Source of the DNA: Actinomycetota bacterium
GTDB taxonomy: Bacteria > Actinomycetota > Actinomycetes > S36-B12 > UBA10799
DNA: 21,201 bases
Direction: 5' to 3'
NCBI GenBank assembly: GCA_030837395.1
Contig: JAUPKO010000600.1
Coordinates: 1 to 21,201, forward strand
Shown here: positions 7,733 through 15,755 of the stretch, piece after piece
Layout of the letters: every line of letters begins with the position of its first letter
Numbering within the stretch: position 1 is the stretch's first letter
Notes under the pieces: model-generated
Seen by the model: the letters and a program-made list of their open reading frames with translations, nothing else
Databases searched by the model: none
What the model was told of the DNA's origin: nothing
Program-made: the position numbers and the translations under genes

Positions 7733-7948
7733 ATGCCCACCTATGAGTTCCGCTGCCGTCAGTGCGGCGACACGTTCACCGAATCCCGACCGATGAGCGC
7801 CTCAAGCGACCCGGCATCGTGCCCGCAGGGGCACGCGGACACGGCCCGACTGCTGACGGTCGCAGGGAGTGTGACGTCCCTCGGTTCCGGGGATGCGCCC
7901 AGAGGTGGCGGTGGCGGGGGATGCTGCGGGGGCGGTTGCTGCGGCTGA
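7733..7948 (+). CDS. FmdB-type zinc-ribbon small protein
   Basis: 71 residues. The N-terminus MPTYEFRCRQCG is the FmdB/CxxC regulatory-protein signature. The first CxxC knuckle is residues 8-11, and CPQGH near residue 31 supplies the second half of a probable zinc site. The tail is low-complexity Gly/Cys (GGGGGGCCGGGCCG), as in many actinobacterial members. The role of these proteins is poorly defined; regulatory and chaperone roles have been proposed for relatives. ATG 7733 has GGAAGGA six bases upstream. It is transcribed toward the GNAT gene, with only 14 bases between the two stops. It is the only plus-strand gene between hsdR and the HNH gene. Confidence 0.88.
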   Translation: MPTYEFRCRQCGDTFTESRPMSASSDPASCPQGHADTARLLTVAGSVTSLGSGDAPRGGGGGGCCGGGCCG

Positions 7949-7962
7949 GCGGGCGGGTTGCC

Positions 7963-8556
7963 TTACTCGTCGAGGCGCTGCGGGTTGGGCCCGCCGACTT
8001 GTCGGAAGTTGTAGGCCATGAAGTGGTACTGCCGTGAATCGACCTCGAAGATGGCCAATGAGGTCGCCCCCAGCTTGCTCGTGGTGGTGTGCATCGACCG
8101 CGCGTTGTCCGCTGCCACGAACAGCACCGCGAGGTCGTAGCGCTCGCGGTACGCCTGCTGGGCGACCGAGTTGAACGCGGAGTAGAGGCCGCGTCCGCGT
8201 GCGGTGCGGTCGATCAAGACCGGCCCGCGGAGGGCGAAGCGTTGCTGAGCGATCGGCTTGCCGTTGAAGTGCAGGGTTTGCGCGAGTTCCAGCATGGCAG
8301 TGATGATCTGCGAGCCGGCATCGCTCGGATTCGGTGGGGGAGCGGTGACGGCGATGAACCCGGAGACACATCCGTCGTCTGTCACCGCGACGTGAATCCC
8401 GCCGGCGGCCACGGCCGACTCGAACCACGACTGCGGGTGCAGCACAGAGATGAAACCGGCGGATCGCTCCGCAGCGGTCAGGTTGCCGACGAAGTTGCGC
8501 GATTCGAGCGCCATCATCTCGGGTACGTCGCGTGGACTTGCCAACCGGATCTGCAT
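7963..8556 (-). CDS. GNAT-family N-acetyltransferase
   Basis: 197 residues from ATG 8554-8556. The opening MQIRLASPRDVPEMMALE is typical of GNAT enzymes. The acetyl-CoA pyrophosphate-binding motif A is RTARGRGLYSAF, preceded by the beta-strand GPVLID. The product transfers an acyl group from acyl-CoA to an amine; the acceptor is unknown. A longer in-frame reading to 8694 adds Arg-rich sequence without family character, so I use the internal ATG. A TATGCT element eight bases before that ATG suggests a nearly leaderless transcript. It sits inside the restriction island, between hsdR and mrr, but nothing ties it functionally to restriction. Confidence 0.85.
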   Translation of the reverse strand: MQIRLASPRDVPEMMALESRNFVGNLTAAERSAGFISVLHPQSWFESAVAAGGIHVAVTDDGCVSGFIAVTAPPPNPSDAGSQIITAMLELAQTLHFNGKPIAQQRFALRGPVLIDRTARGRGLYSAFNSVAQQAYRERYDLAVLFVAADNARSMHTTTSKLGATSLAIFEVDSRQYHFMAYNFRQVGGPNPQRLDE

Positions 8557-8564
8557 GTGGGTGG

Positions 8565-8570
8565 AGCATA
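8565..8570 (-). promoter_or_regulatory. -10 element (TATGCT) for GNAT gene
   Basis: TATGCT on the minus strand, eight bases before the ATG, fits TAnnnT and a leaderless or near-leaderless mRNA. No clear -35 is seen. Confidence 0.4.
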
Positions 8571-8639
8571 GTCCCCCGGCTCTTCTGGATTCGTTGGCGT
8601 TGAGCGGTCTGGAGCGCTTGGGATCGCGACGGCGCAGGC

Positions 8640-8679
8640 GCCGATGCTGTTGTTCGAGGGTGATGGCACGTGCATCGGC
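8640..8679. repeat. Inverted repeat between mrr and GNAT gene
   Basis: GCCGATGC (8640-8647) and GCATCGGC (8672-8679) are perfect complements with a 24-base spacer. Nearby, GGTCCCC and GGGGGCC on the minus strand form a second G-U-containing hairpin about 40-60 bases after the mrr stop. Together they may end the hsdM-hsdS-mrr transcript. There is no T-run. Confidence 0.3.
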
Positions 8680-8741
8680 AAGCGTGGCCCCCACGGACTT
8701 GGGGACCGTCAGCCTGCATCAGTGTTGCGCACACTCGGGGC

Positions 8742-9659
8742 CTACTCGAAGAAGTCCTCGTCGATTTGGACTATCTGGACGGTGCGTTTGACCTGCACGC
8801 CGACGCCGTAGCGGATCATCAGCCGCGTGAGGCGTTCGCCGTCGATGAGGACGATGCGGGTGGGGACCTGCTCGGCGAACGCGACGGCCTCGTTGCTGAA
8901 TCGGCTGGTCGTGATGAACACGCCCTGGTTGGCCTGGTTGCCGGCGAGGGCGCCGGCGAAGGCCTGGATCGCGGGGCGACCGACGATGTTGTCGGGGCCG
9001 TACCGCTTGGCCTGGACGTAGATGCGGCTCAGGCCGAGGGCGTCCTGGTCGACGATGCCGTCGATTCCGCCGTCGTTGGACAGTTGCGTGCGGGTGGCTG
9101 ACCCCTCGGCGCCGCCGTAGCCCATCGCGATCAGCAGGTCCAGCACGGCCTGCTCGAAGAAGAACGGCTCTTGACCAAGGATGCGGGTGAGGAGTTGGGC
9201 GGCGATATCGTCATGGATTCGTTCGACACCGGAGGCGATCTGCTCCTCGGGGTCCAGGGTGGAATCTGGTGGTGGAGCCACCCGGGTTCCTGGCTTGGTA
9301 GTGGTCGAGGACCCCTTCTTCTTGCGCCAGGGATCCCTGCCGCCCACCAGCGCGCGCAGTTGCTTCTCGGTGATGCCGTCCGGGTGGTCGGCCAGGAGCT
9401 TCCGACCGACGTCGGTGATGCGGTACTGGCCCCGACTCGGTCGATCAACCGCACCGACCCTGGCCAGGTAGGACAGTGCCCAGTTGCCACGGTTGAGGTA
9501 CTGCTCCTGGCCGGAGGGGATGACGATCTGCCGTTGCTCGACGGTTAGACCAAGCAGGTCCGCGGCGGCCTCCACCACCTGGCGCAAGCGGTGCACCTCA
9601 CCATCGGACAGCACGCGGAGGGAGGGCGCCATGTACTGGTCCCACGTCGGCACGGACAT
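8742..9659 (-). CDS. mrr: Mrr-family restriction endonuclease
   Basis: 305 residues from ATG 9657-9659. An N-terminal winged-helix domain (Mrr_N-like, about 1-95) is followed by a Lys/Thr/Pro-rich linker and a C-terminal PD-(D/E)xK nuclease. The catalytic signature is DGGID (D196-D200) followed by QAK (Q216-K218), as in Mrr_cat proteins. Mrr enzymes are classically type IV nucleases that cut methylated DNA. Here the ATG overlaps the hsdS stop as TGATG, with GAGGAGA just upstream inside hsdS, so translation is coupled to the type I specificity subunit. It could be an independent type IV enzyme or a working part of the type I system. A GTG three bases upstream is an alternative start. Confidence 0.93.
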   Translation of the reverse strand: MSVPTWDQYMAPSLRVLSDGEVHRLRQVVEAAADLLGLTVEQRQIVIPSGQEQYLNRGNWALSYLARVGAVDRPSRGQYRITDVGRKLLADHPDGITEKQLRALVGGRDPWRKKKGSSTTTKPGTRVAPPPDSTLDPEEQIASGVERIHDDIAAQLLTRILGQEPFFFEQAVLDLLIAMGYGGAEGSATRTQLSNDGGIDGIVDQDALGLSRIYVQAKRYGPDNIVGRPAIQAFAGALAGNQANQGVFITTSRFSNEAVAFAEQVPTRIVLIDGERLTRLMIRYGVGVQVKRTVQIVQIDEDFFE

Positions 9660-10861
9660 CACAGTTCTCCTCGGAACGCACGGGACTGGAGGGAGGCGAA
9701 CAGTTCGTCGTCGGCGGCGAGGGCGGCTTGCATCGACGCCCGTTGTGTGTCCACGCAGCGGACCAGTGTCGCGAACTCGAATTGCTCGTTGTCAGGGGGA
9801 ACGGGAATAGGGACCCTGCGGAGGTCTCCGATGTTCAGCCCCCGCACTGCAACCCCCTTGGTATGGCGCGCCATCCAGTGTTGGAGTCCAGTTGTCGACA
9901 TTGCGGCACGAACGTAGACGGAGGTCGCTGCGCACGGGATCGACAGGCGTGCGGAGTCCTGAGTGATGTTCGCTCCGTGAAGTTCCGGGGGGATGTGCGC
10001 AAAGCGCCCAACGTGACCGCGAATCGACATGAGGAGGTCACCCTCGCGAAGCAGCGATCGGCGGTAGGTGCCGGAGATCGCCTTGGTAGTACGTCGTACC
10101 CGTGAGGCGGCGATTCCGCCGCCCTGCATGTCTGCCACCCGGACATATGGCACTCCGCCCGGGGTGTCCGGACCCGGCTTCAGGATTCCGTAGGTAATCG
10201 GTCGGCCGTTCTCAATCAGATCGTCCAACTCGCTTATCGGGAGTCCGCGAGGATTCAGGACAGGGTCGCCGAACATGTCGTGGAAGATGGACTGGGTCAG
10301 GGAGTCGAGGTGGGCGAGCACTTGGCGGCGCTTGGCGCGGAGGGCGTCGGCATGGTCGAGGATCGCGGCGATGCGGCGCTGCTCGGGTAGCGGTGGCAGA
10401 GGGATCCGCGTTTCAGCGAGGTAGTTGACGGGAACGCGCTTCTGACCCGCACTGCCGGTCATGCGTGCCACTCCTTTCAGCCGGAAACTACTGCGTCGCA
10501 AGAAATGCAGGAGATACCGGTCTTCGAGGCATTCTCTCGGCCGCACTACGTGAAATTCGGTTGAACCGAAGCCGTACCGGTGACCTAACGTAGCTTGACC
10601 GATCTTGCCATTCTCGAAGGACGGGGTGATCTTGGCGAGCAAGATATCTCCGTCGCGCATCGGCGTGTAGCCGGTCGAGACTTCACCCACGAGTCGCGTC
10701 TCTACAGTGGGTGTGCAGGCGGTCTCGATGTCGAGCGCCGCAAGGGGAACGAAGGAGACCTCGTCGTCGGCGGACAGGTCGGATTTGAGTCGCGGGTTGA
10801 TCTCGGCGACATCGCCAAGGCGTGCCGGGCGTGCCCAACCATCCGGAGCACCCCCGCTCAC
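9659..10861 (-). CDS. hsdS: Type I restriction-modification specificity subunit S
   Basis: 400 residues. It sets the DNA target of the type I complex and joins two HsdM subunits. Two target-recognition domains are visible (about 10-150 and 205-350). Each ends in a helical conserved region: IPLPPLPEQRRIAAILDHAD around residues 152-171 (E160, Q161), and IPVPPDNEQFE near 353-363. The bipartite layout predicts an asymmetric two-part recognition sequence, whose bases cannot be read from the protein. Start is GTG 10859-10861, overlapping the hsdM stop as GTGA. Its own stop overlaps the mrr start. GC content appears somewhat lower in the recognition domains than in hsdM, which is common for these exchangeable domains. 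Confidence 0.95.
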   Translation of the reverse strand: MSGGAPDGWARPARLGDVAEINPRLKSDLSADDEVSFVPLAALDIETACTPTVETRLVGEVSTGYTPMRDGDILLAKITPSFENGKIGQATLGHRYGFGSTEFHVVRPRECLEDRYLLHFLRRSSFRLKGVARMTGSAGQKRVPVNYLAETRIPLPPLPEQRRIAAILDHADALRAKRRQVLAHLDSLTQSIFHDMFGDPVLNPRGLPISELDDLIENGRPITYGILKPGPDTPGGVPYVRVADMQGGGIAASRVRRTTKAISGTYRRSLLREGDLLMSIRGHVGRFAHIPPELHGANITQDSARLSIPCAATSVYVRAAMSTTGLQHWMARHTKGVAVRGLNIGDLRRVPIPVPPDNEQFEFATLVRCVDTQRASMQAALAADDELFASLQSRAFRGEL

Positions 10862-12231
10862 CCCAGCATCTCCTTCAACTCCGCCAGTCCCACCTGTATC
10901 TCGCCCTCCAGCACCTCGATGTCGGCCTTCGGCACCAGGAACGACTGCTCGGTGCGTGCCCGCTCGGCCTCACCTGCCAGGTCCCGCCACCGCGCCAGCG
11001 CGTCCGGCAGGTCGTTGGCCTCGACCGGATTGCGCTTGTCGTCCAGCGAGAATCCGTCCGCCTGCACGTCGTAGAACCACACCTTCTCCGTGCCGCCGGA
11101 ATTGGTCTTGGTGAAGAACAGGATTGCCGTCGATACCCCCGCGTACGGCCGGAACACCCCCGACGGCAGCTTCACCACGGCATCGAGCCTCTGGTCCTCC
11201 ACCAGCACCCGGCGCAACTCCTTGTGCGCCCGGCTCGACCCGAACAGCACGCCGTCCGGCACGATCACGGCCGCCCGGCCGCCGGGTTTGAGCAGCTTCA
11301 GGAACAGCGCGAGGAACAGCAGCTCGGTCTTCTTCGTTTTCACCACCCGTTGCAGGTCCTTGGACGTCGACTCGTAGTCCAGCGACCCCGCGAACGGTGG
11401 ATTGGCCAGGATGAGCGTGTACTTCTCGGCATCGTCGCTGGCGCCCTCGGACAGTGAATCGCGGTAGCGGATGTCGGGGGCCTCGATGCCGTGCAGCAAC
11501 ATGTTCATGCTTCCAATGCGCAGCATGGTCGAGTCGAAGTCGTAGCCGTGGAACATCGACCGGTGGAAGTGCTCACGTTGGCGCCGGTCGAGCAGTGCGT
11601 CGGCGTGGGTGTCACGGACGTACTCACTGGCGGCCACCAGGAAGCCAGCGGTGCCGCAGGCGGGGTCGCAGATCTCGTCCGTGGGCCGCGGCGCGGTCAT
11701 GGCGACCATCAACTCGATGATGTGGCGCGGCGTGCGGAATTGGCCGTTGACGCCGGCGGCGGCGATCTTGGACAGTAGGTACTCGTAGAGGTCACCGTTG
11801 GTGTCGCGGTCGGCCATGGGGATGTCGTCGAGCATGTCAACGACCTTGCTCAGCAGCGCCGGGGTGGGAATGGTGAAGCGCGCATCCTTCATGTGCTCGC
11901 TGTAGGTGGAGCCGTCGCCACCGACCTGCGTGCCCAACTCGCGCAGGAACGGGAACACGTCGTCGGCGATGGTGCGGTACATGACTTCGGGGGAGGCGTT
12001 CTTGAATTGGCTCCAGCGCAGGTTGGCTTGGTCGGCGCGGAAGATCGGGTCGGTCGGTGGTTGGCCGGTGATGACGGCCTTCCTCTCGGCGAGGGTGTGC
12101 AGATCGTCGAGTCGACGAATGAACAGCAGGTAGGTGATCTGCTCGATCACCTCCAGTGGGTTGGAGATGCCCCCTGACCAGAAGGCATCCCAGACGCGGT
12201 CGATCTTACTTTTGAGCTCCCCGGTAATCAC
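10858..12231 (-). CDS. hsdM: Type I restriction-modification methyltransferase subunit M
   Basis: 457 residues. It methylates adenine N6 within the site defined by HsdS, using S-adenosylmethionine. The N-terminal helical HsdM domain starts ITGELKSKIDRVWDAFW. The catalytic domain has the SAM motif DPACGTAGF (from D189) and the target-base motif NPPF (277-280). I chose GTG 12229-12231 because the family usually begins at this point. The frame stays open to 12603, but that extension crosses tandem repeats and is Pro/Arg junk. The minus-strand element TAGAGT lies seven bases before the GTG and there is no ribosome site, so the message is probably leaderless. First gene of hsdM-hsdS-mrr. Confidence 0.95.
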   Translation of the reverse strand: MITGELKSKIDRVWDAFWSGGISNPLEVIEQITYLLFIRRLDDLHTLAERKAVITGQPPTDPIFRADQANLRWSQFKNASPEVMYRTIADDVFPFLRELGTQVGGDGSTYSEHMKDARFTIPTPALLSKVVDMLDDIPMADRDTNGDLYEYLLSKIAAAGVNGQFRTPRHIIELMVAMTAPRPTDEICDPACGTAGFLVAASEYVRDTHADALLDRRQREHFHRSMFHGYDFDSTMLRIGSMNMLLHGIEAPDIRYRDSLSEGASDDAEKYTLILANPPFAGSLDYESTSKDLQRVVKTKKTELLFLALFLKLLKPGGRAAVIVPDGVLFGSSRAHKELRRVLVEDQRLDAVVKLPSGVFRPYAGVSTAILFFTKTNSGGTEKVWFYDVQADGFSLDDKRNPVEANDLPDALARWRDLAGEAERARTEQSFLVPKADIEVLEGEIQVGLAELKEMLG

Positions 12232-12238
12232 GAGATGC

Positions 12239-12244
12239 ACTCTA
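12239..12244 (-). promoter_or_regulatory. -10 element (TAGAGT) for hsdM operon
   Basis: TAGAGT seven bases before the GTG start fits a leaderless actinobacterial promoter (TAnnnT). It is consistent with the absence of a Shine-Dalgarno sequence. Confidence 0.45.
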
Positions 12245-12299
12245 AGCGGGACGTCCGACACAGGGTCGGATGCGGGCGTCGGGCGCCCGGGGCGCGGCT

Positions 12300-12347
12300 G
12301 GAGGGGAAGGCGATTGGAGGGGAAGGCGATTGGAGGGGAAGGCGATT
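12300..12347. repeat. Three perfect 16-bp tandem repeats in the hsdM/HNH divide
   Basis: The unit GGAGGGGAAGGCGATT occurs three times without mismatch, and GGAGGG at 12348-12353 begins a fourth. The array lies 69 bases upstream of the hsdM GTG and about 160 bases upstream of the HNH ATG. The rest of the divergent gap (12232-12507) is GC-rich with no other clear element. Confidence 0.9.
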
Positions 12348-12507
12348 GGAGGGCGGGGGCGTAGTTGCCGCTTGCTCTGCCAGGGTCGCCTGTCGCTGGT
12401 GAATGTGGGGGTTGGTGGTGGTCTGGGTGGGCCTGTTGCCCTCGCGCGAATGGGCTGGTCAGACGAGGTTTCGCCATTGTGTCGGACCCCTGTTGTGGGA
12501 TGGCCAC

Positions 12508-14604
12508 ATGGATGAAAACGCAACGCAAACCGTCACCGGTGGGGCCGCCCCGCCGGTGGCCGACGCTGCCGTGGCGGCGTGGGGGTTTGGTGGTGGTGGT
12601 CACTGGCCGGGGGAGTTGTCCCTGGCCGAGATCGCGGAACTCAACCAGGTCGACGCCGACTTCGCCGCTCTCACCGCCATGTTCTATGAGGGGGAGCCTG
12701 GTGCCGGCGACGACTGGGTGTGCGACTGGGAGGCCGACACCGGCGGCGGCGTGGGTGGCTGGGAGGCCGACATGGTCCGCAGCCGTGGCTGCGTCGGGCC
12801 GGTTGCGTCAGACGGTGAGCCTGGTCCGGTGCCCGAGTCGTTGGCAGGCTGGGTGCGCCAGGAATGGTGGCACGCAGATCTGGACCCTCGTGCCCGAGCG
12901 TTGCTGACGATGCCGGTCGGCGTCGGGCTGGTCGCGGCGCTGGAACGGATCGGCACCCCGGATCGCTGCCCGGTGGATCACCGCCACCCCGACCCGGCCA
13001 TCGAAGCCGTCGACCTGTTGCCGGTTCCCGGCGCGGAGTTGGGCTTCCCCTGCCCGTGCCAACTGCTGGTGGCAGCGGCGTGGGAGGCCGCCACTGCGTG
13101 GGTCACCACACGAGGCGCCGCGGCGATCACGTCCGCGATGGGCGAATCCGAGGTGACCACCGTCCCGGACGATTTCCCACTTGCCAAGTCGACCGACGAA
13201 GCCAGGGTGGAGTTGGCCGCCGCGTTGGCGATCACGCCCGCATCGGCCCACGGACGCCTGCGCACCGCGCGTGCCCTAACCGACCACCAGTGCATCGTGG
13301 ATGTGGTGGCCGACGGGTTGCTATTCAAACCGGGTGTGGACGTGGCGCTGTGGGAAACCCGCTGGCTGTCGGCCGCCGCCCGGGCCCGGGCGCTGAACGA
13401 ACTCGCTCGCCGGATTCGCGAACGTCGCACCCGCGGACGACGGCCCTGGACACCACCGGAGCTGAGCAAAGAGGTCAAGACGCTGATCCACTACCTGGCA
13501 GCTGACGAGGAGGCCGAGTCCCGCAAACGGGCCAAGGCACAACGACGGGTCACTCTCACGCCCGACACGGCCGGCATGTCCTGGCTGTCCGCGCTGATCG
13601 CCGACGTCGACGCCATCCGGATCTACAACCGGCTCACGGCCGCCGCGGCTGCCGCACGTGCCGACGGGGAAGGCCCCGGCGCCACGGGGGACGACGGCCA
13701 CCGACCAACCCTCGACGAAATTCGCGCTGACCTGTTGGTGCAGGCACTGATCGGCCGCAAGTCGACCACCTGCACCGAAGCAGAACCGGCCGGCGACACC
13801 GACCCAGCCAGCCCCGTCGAACCGGACGGCCCCGTCGAACCGGCCAGCCCCGTCGAACTGGACGGCGACACCGACCCAGCCAGCCCCGTCGAACCGGACG
13901 GCCCCACCGACCCAGCCAGCCCCGTCGAACCAGTCGGCCCCGTCGAACCGGCCGGATCGCCGCTTCCAGTGCCAACCCCTGCCCAGGACTCCGCCTCGGA
14001 ACCTGCCTCGGAACCTGCCTCGGATGTGATCGGCCCGCTGCCCAGTGGCACCCGGCCGGACATCTCTGTCGTCGTGGACCTGGCCACGCTGTTGGGGCTG
14101 GCAAACAATCCGGCCCAGGTCCGTGGCCTGGGTCCAGTGCCCGCCGACATCGCACGGAACCTGGCTGCTGATGGTCGCTGGCGACTGCTGGTCACCGACA
14201 CCAGCAACGGACTGGTGATGGCCACCTCCCCACGCACCTACACCCCGTCGGCGGCGCTGGCCCGCCTCATCCGCGCCCGGGAACCGCACTGCCGCATGCC
14301 CGGATGCACCCGCGCAGCAGTCGGCTGCGACCTCGACCACACGATCCCCTGGCCGGGAGAGCCCGGCTCCACGGCCTCGAATTTGGGTCCCCTCTGCAGA
14401 CGCCATCACAACTCCAAGACCCACCACGGCTACCAGATCCGATCCACCACCGAACGTGGTGCACCACTCACGGAATCCTGGACCTGGACCTTCCCCAGCG
14501 GCCTCACCCACACCGATGGCCCTGAACCACCCCTGCCGGAGTCCCCCTTCTCCGATGCGACGGGGGACCTCGGCCAACCTACGGATGGGTCCGGCGTGCC
14601 TTAG
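12508..14604 (+). CDS. DUF222-domain HNH endonuclease (13E12-repeat family)
   Basis: 698 residues. A long helical DUF222-type region (about 130-420) is followed by a Pro/Asp/Glu-rich linker (about 425-510) and a C-terminal HNH nuclease. The nuclease has C595 and C600, D610-H611 (LDHTIPW), N625, C630 and RRHHNSKTH (631-639), so both zinc and catalytic residues appear intact. Such genes are abundant and multicopy in actinobacteria; their role is not firmly known, and mobility or DNA processing has been suggested. ATG 12508 is preferred, with weak GGGA upstream; an in-frame ATG at 12403 would add 35 residues of low-complexity origin. It is divergent from hsdM and overlaps the CPBP gene by four bases at its end. 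Confidence 0.9.
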   Translation: MDENATQTVTGGAAPPVADAAVAAWGFGGGGHWPGELSLAEIAELNQVDADFAALTAMFYEGEPGAGDDWVCDWEADTGGGVGGWEADMVRSRGCVGPVASDGEPGPVPESLAGWVRQEWWHADLDPRARALLTMPVGVGLVAALERIGTPDRCPVDHRHPDPAIEAVDLLPVPGAELGFPCPCQLLVAAAWEAATAWVTTRGAAAITSAMGESEVTTVPDDFPLAKSTDEARVELAAALAITPASAHGRLRTARALTDHQCIVDVVADGLLFKPGVDVALWETRWLSAAARARALNELARRIRERRTRGRRPWTPPELSKEVKTLIHYLAADEEAESRKRAKAQRRVTLTPDTAGMSWLSALIADVDAIRIYNRLTAAAAAARADGEGPGATGDDGHRPTLDEIRADLLVQALIGRKSTTCTEAEPAGDTDPASPVEPDGPVEPASPVELDGDTDPASPVEPDGPTDPASPVEPVGPVEPAGSPLPVPTPAQDSASEPASEPASDVIGPLPSGTRPDISVVVDLATLLGLANNPAQVRGLGPVPADIARNLAADGRWRLLVTDTSNGLVMATSPRTYTPSAALARLIRAREPHCRMPGCTRAAVGCDLDHTIPWPGEPGSTASNLGPLCRRHHNSKTHHGYQIRSTTERGAPLTESWTWTFPSGLTHTDGPEPPLPESPFSDATGDLGQPTDGSGVP
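13795..13938 (+). repeat. Two 72-bp imperfect repeats encoding the Pro/Glu/Asp linker
   Basis: Two adjacent 24-codon units, each beginning DTDPASPVEPDG, code most of the linker of the HNH protein. Shorter SPVEP steps recur within them, and ASEPASEPAS follows. Slippage or unequal exchange would change linker length in whole codons. Confidence 0.8.
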
Positions 14605-15590
14605 CCCGAGATGCCGACGGGCTCGTTCGCCGTGCCGTCGGCGACTGCCGCGCGGGCCGCCGCCCAGGACTGCCCTAGGTGGCGTCGGGCAGCGATCACG
14701 GCCAACACGACCAGGACGATCACCCAAAGCCCAAACGCGATCGCAGACGGCTCGAGCCCGAACTCACCGCCAGTGAGCCACTCGGCGCCGTCGAAGGTCA
14801 CCCGCCAGGCACCGAAGGTCTCATTGCCCGAGACTGGAATGCTCAGCACACTCTGGGTGAAGTTCCACGCGAAGTGCACTGCGATCGGCGCCCACAGGGT
14901 GCGGGACACCACATACACCAATCCGAGCATGGCCCCGCCCTCCAGCGCGACTGCCAGCGTCGACAGCACGGTTGCATTGGGGTTGTCGGCATGTTGAAAC
15001 CCGAAGATGGACGCCGACAGCACAATCGCCGCAGCAGTGCCGATGTGTTGCTCGGAGATGCGCAGCAGCGTGCCCCGTGCGAACAACTCCTCGATGACCC
15101 CGGCGAAGATCGACAGCCCCAGCGCCCACGCGATCCCCGACGCGATGGAACTGGTGGCCCAGGACGCCCCGCCGCCCGCAACGGCCAGAACCGCGACGGA
15201 CGCCAGCGCCACCCCGGCGCCGATGACCAGTCCCAGCGGCACCCAGGTGCGCGCGCGGGCACCGAACGCCAACTCCGGGGTCGACTGCCGGCCCTCGCAC
15301 CAGCGCACGATGACGAACCGGTAGGCGTACATCGCCAGCACGGCCAGCACGAGGCTCGCGATCAACTGCCCCCAGCCCATCAGGGGGTCGTCCAGCGGGA
15401 GTTGCCCCTCGTCATCGGGCCGAAGCCCCAGTGCAGCCGCGATCAGTTGGGACAGCAGGGAGAAGCCGATACCGAAGATCGGTACGAACAGGATGAAGCC
15501 GATGAGAATCGTCACCAGTGGGTAGCGCAGCACCCGGCGGAAGGTCGAATCTGGGCCGGCCGATGACGCGACCGAGGGGGAAGTGGCCAT
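14601..15590 (-). CDS. CPBP-family intramembrane metalloprotease (CAAX protease/Rce1-like)
   Basis: 329 residues with about eight membrane segments. The three motifs of the ABI/CPBP family are present: EELFARG (E167, E168, R172), FGFQH (H200) and HFAWN (H239, N243). These form the glutamate/histidine active site in the membrane. Family members cleave or process membrane-bound substrates; some act in bacteriocin self-immunity, but no bacteriocin gene is visible here. ATG 15588-15590 is used instead of an upstream in-frame start at 15662, because TACTGT lies seven bases before it and the upstream stretch is not family-like. The TAA stop shares four bases with the convergent HNH gene's stop. Confidence 0.88.
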   Translation of the reverse strand: MATSPSVASSAGPDSTFRRVLRYPLVTILIGFILFVPIFGIGFSLLSQLIAAALGLRPDDEGQLPLDDPLMGWGQLIASLVLAVLAMYAYRFVIVRWCEGRQSTPELAFGARARTWVPLGLVIGAGVALASVAVLAVAGGGASWATSSIASGIAWALGLSIFAGVIEELFARGTLLRISEQHIGTAAAIVLSASIFGFQHADNPNATVLSTLAVALEGGAMLGLVYVVSRTLWAPIAVHFAWNFTQSVLSIPVSGNETFGAWRVTFDGAEWLTGGEFGLEPSAIAFGLWVIVLVVLAVIAARRHLGQSWAAARAAVADGTANEPVGISG

Positions 15591-15597
15591 ACCTCGG

Positions 15598-15603
15598 ACA
15601 GTA
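15598..15603 (-). promoter_or_regulatory. -10 element (TACTGT) for CPBP gene
   Basis: TACTGT seven bases before the ATG fits TAnnnT and a leaderless start. A GAGG lies only one base from the ATG, too close for a normal ribosome site. Confidence 0.4.
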
Positions 15604-15677
15604 GCGATCTGTGCAGGTGGAAGGGCAGTCTTCCGGCTTGACGCCCGGTGCCTGACACACACTGCGGACCCAACGGC

Positions 15678-15743
15678 GCGTGGCCCCCGCCAGGCGTCTC
15701 CGCCGGACGAGGGCCACGCAAGGTGCGGGTTACAACCCCCGCA
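15678..15743 (-). terminator. Stacked hairpins downstream of glnA
   Basis: After the glnA stop, TGCGGG/CCCGCA (15724-15743) forms one stem. GCGTGGCCC (15678-15686) and GGGCCACGC (15711-15719) form a perfect 9-bp stem enclosing a small GGCG-GAGA-CGCC hairpin. No T-run follows, as is common for high-GC terminators. Confidence 0.5.
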
Positions 15744-15755
15744 GGCCGGGAGGGC

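Noticed and set aside
12300..12353. CRISPR array
   Set aside because: The 16-bp units are contiguous with no spacers, and no cas gene is present.
12232..12603. N-terminal extension of hsdM upstream of GTG 12231
   Set aside because: It crosses the 16-bp tandem repeats, is Pro/Arg-rich and overlaps the HNH gene start; HsdM proteins normally begin at ITGELKSK.
13321..14727. A 468-codon open frame on the minus strand
   Set aside because: Antisense to the HNH gene; its repetitive Gly/Phe/Asp part mirrors the Pro/Glu linker repeats.
14601..15590. Bacteriocin immunity role for the CPBP protein
   Set aside because: No precursor peptide or bacteriocin export gene is seen nearby.
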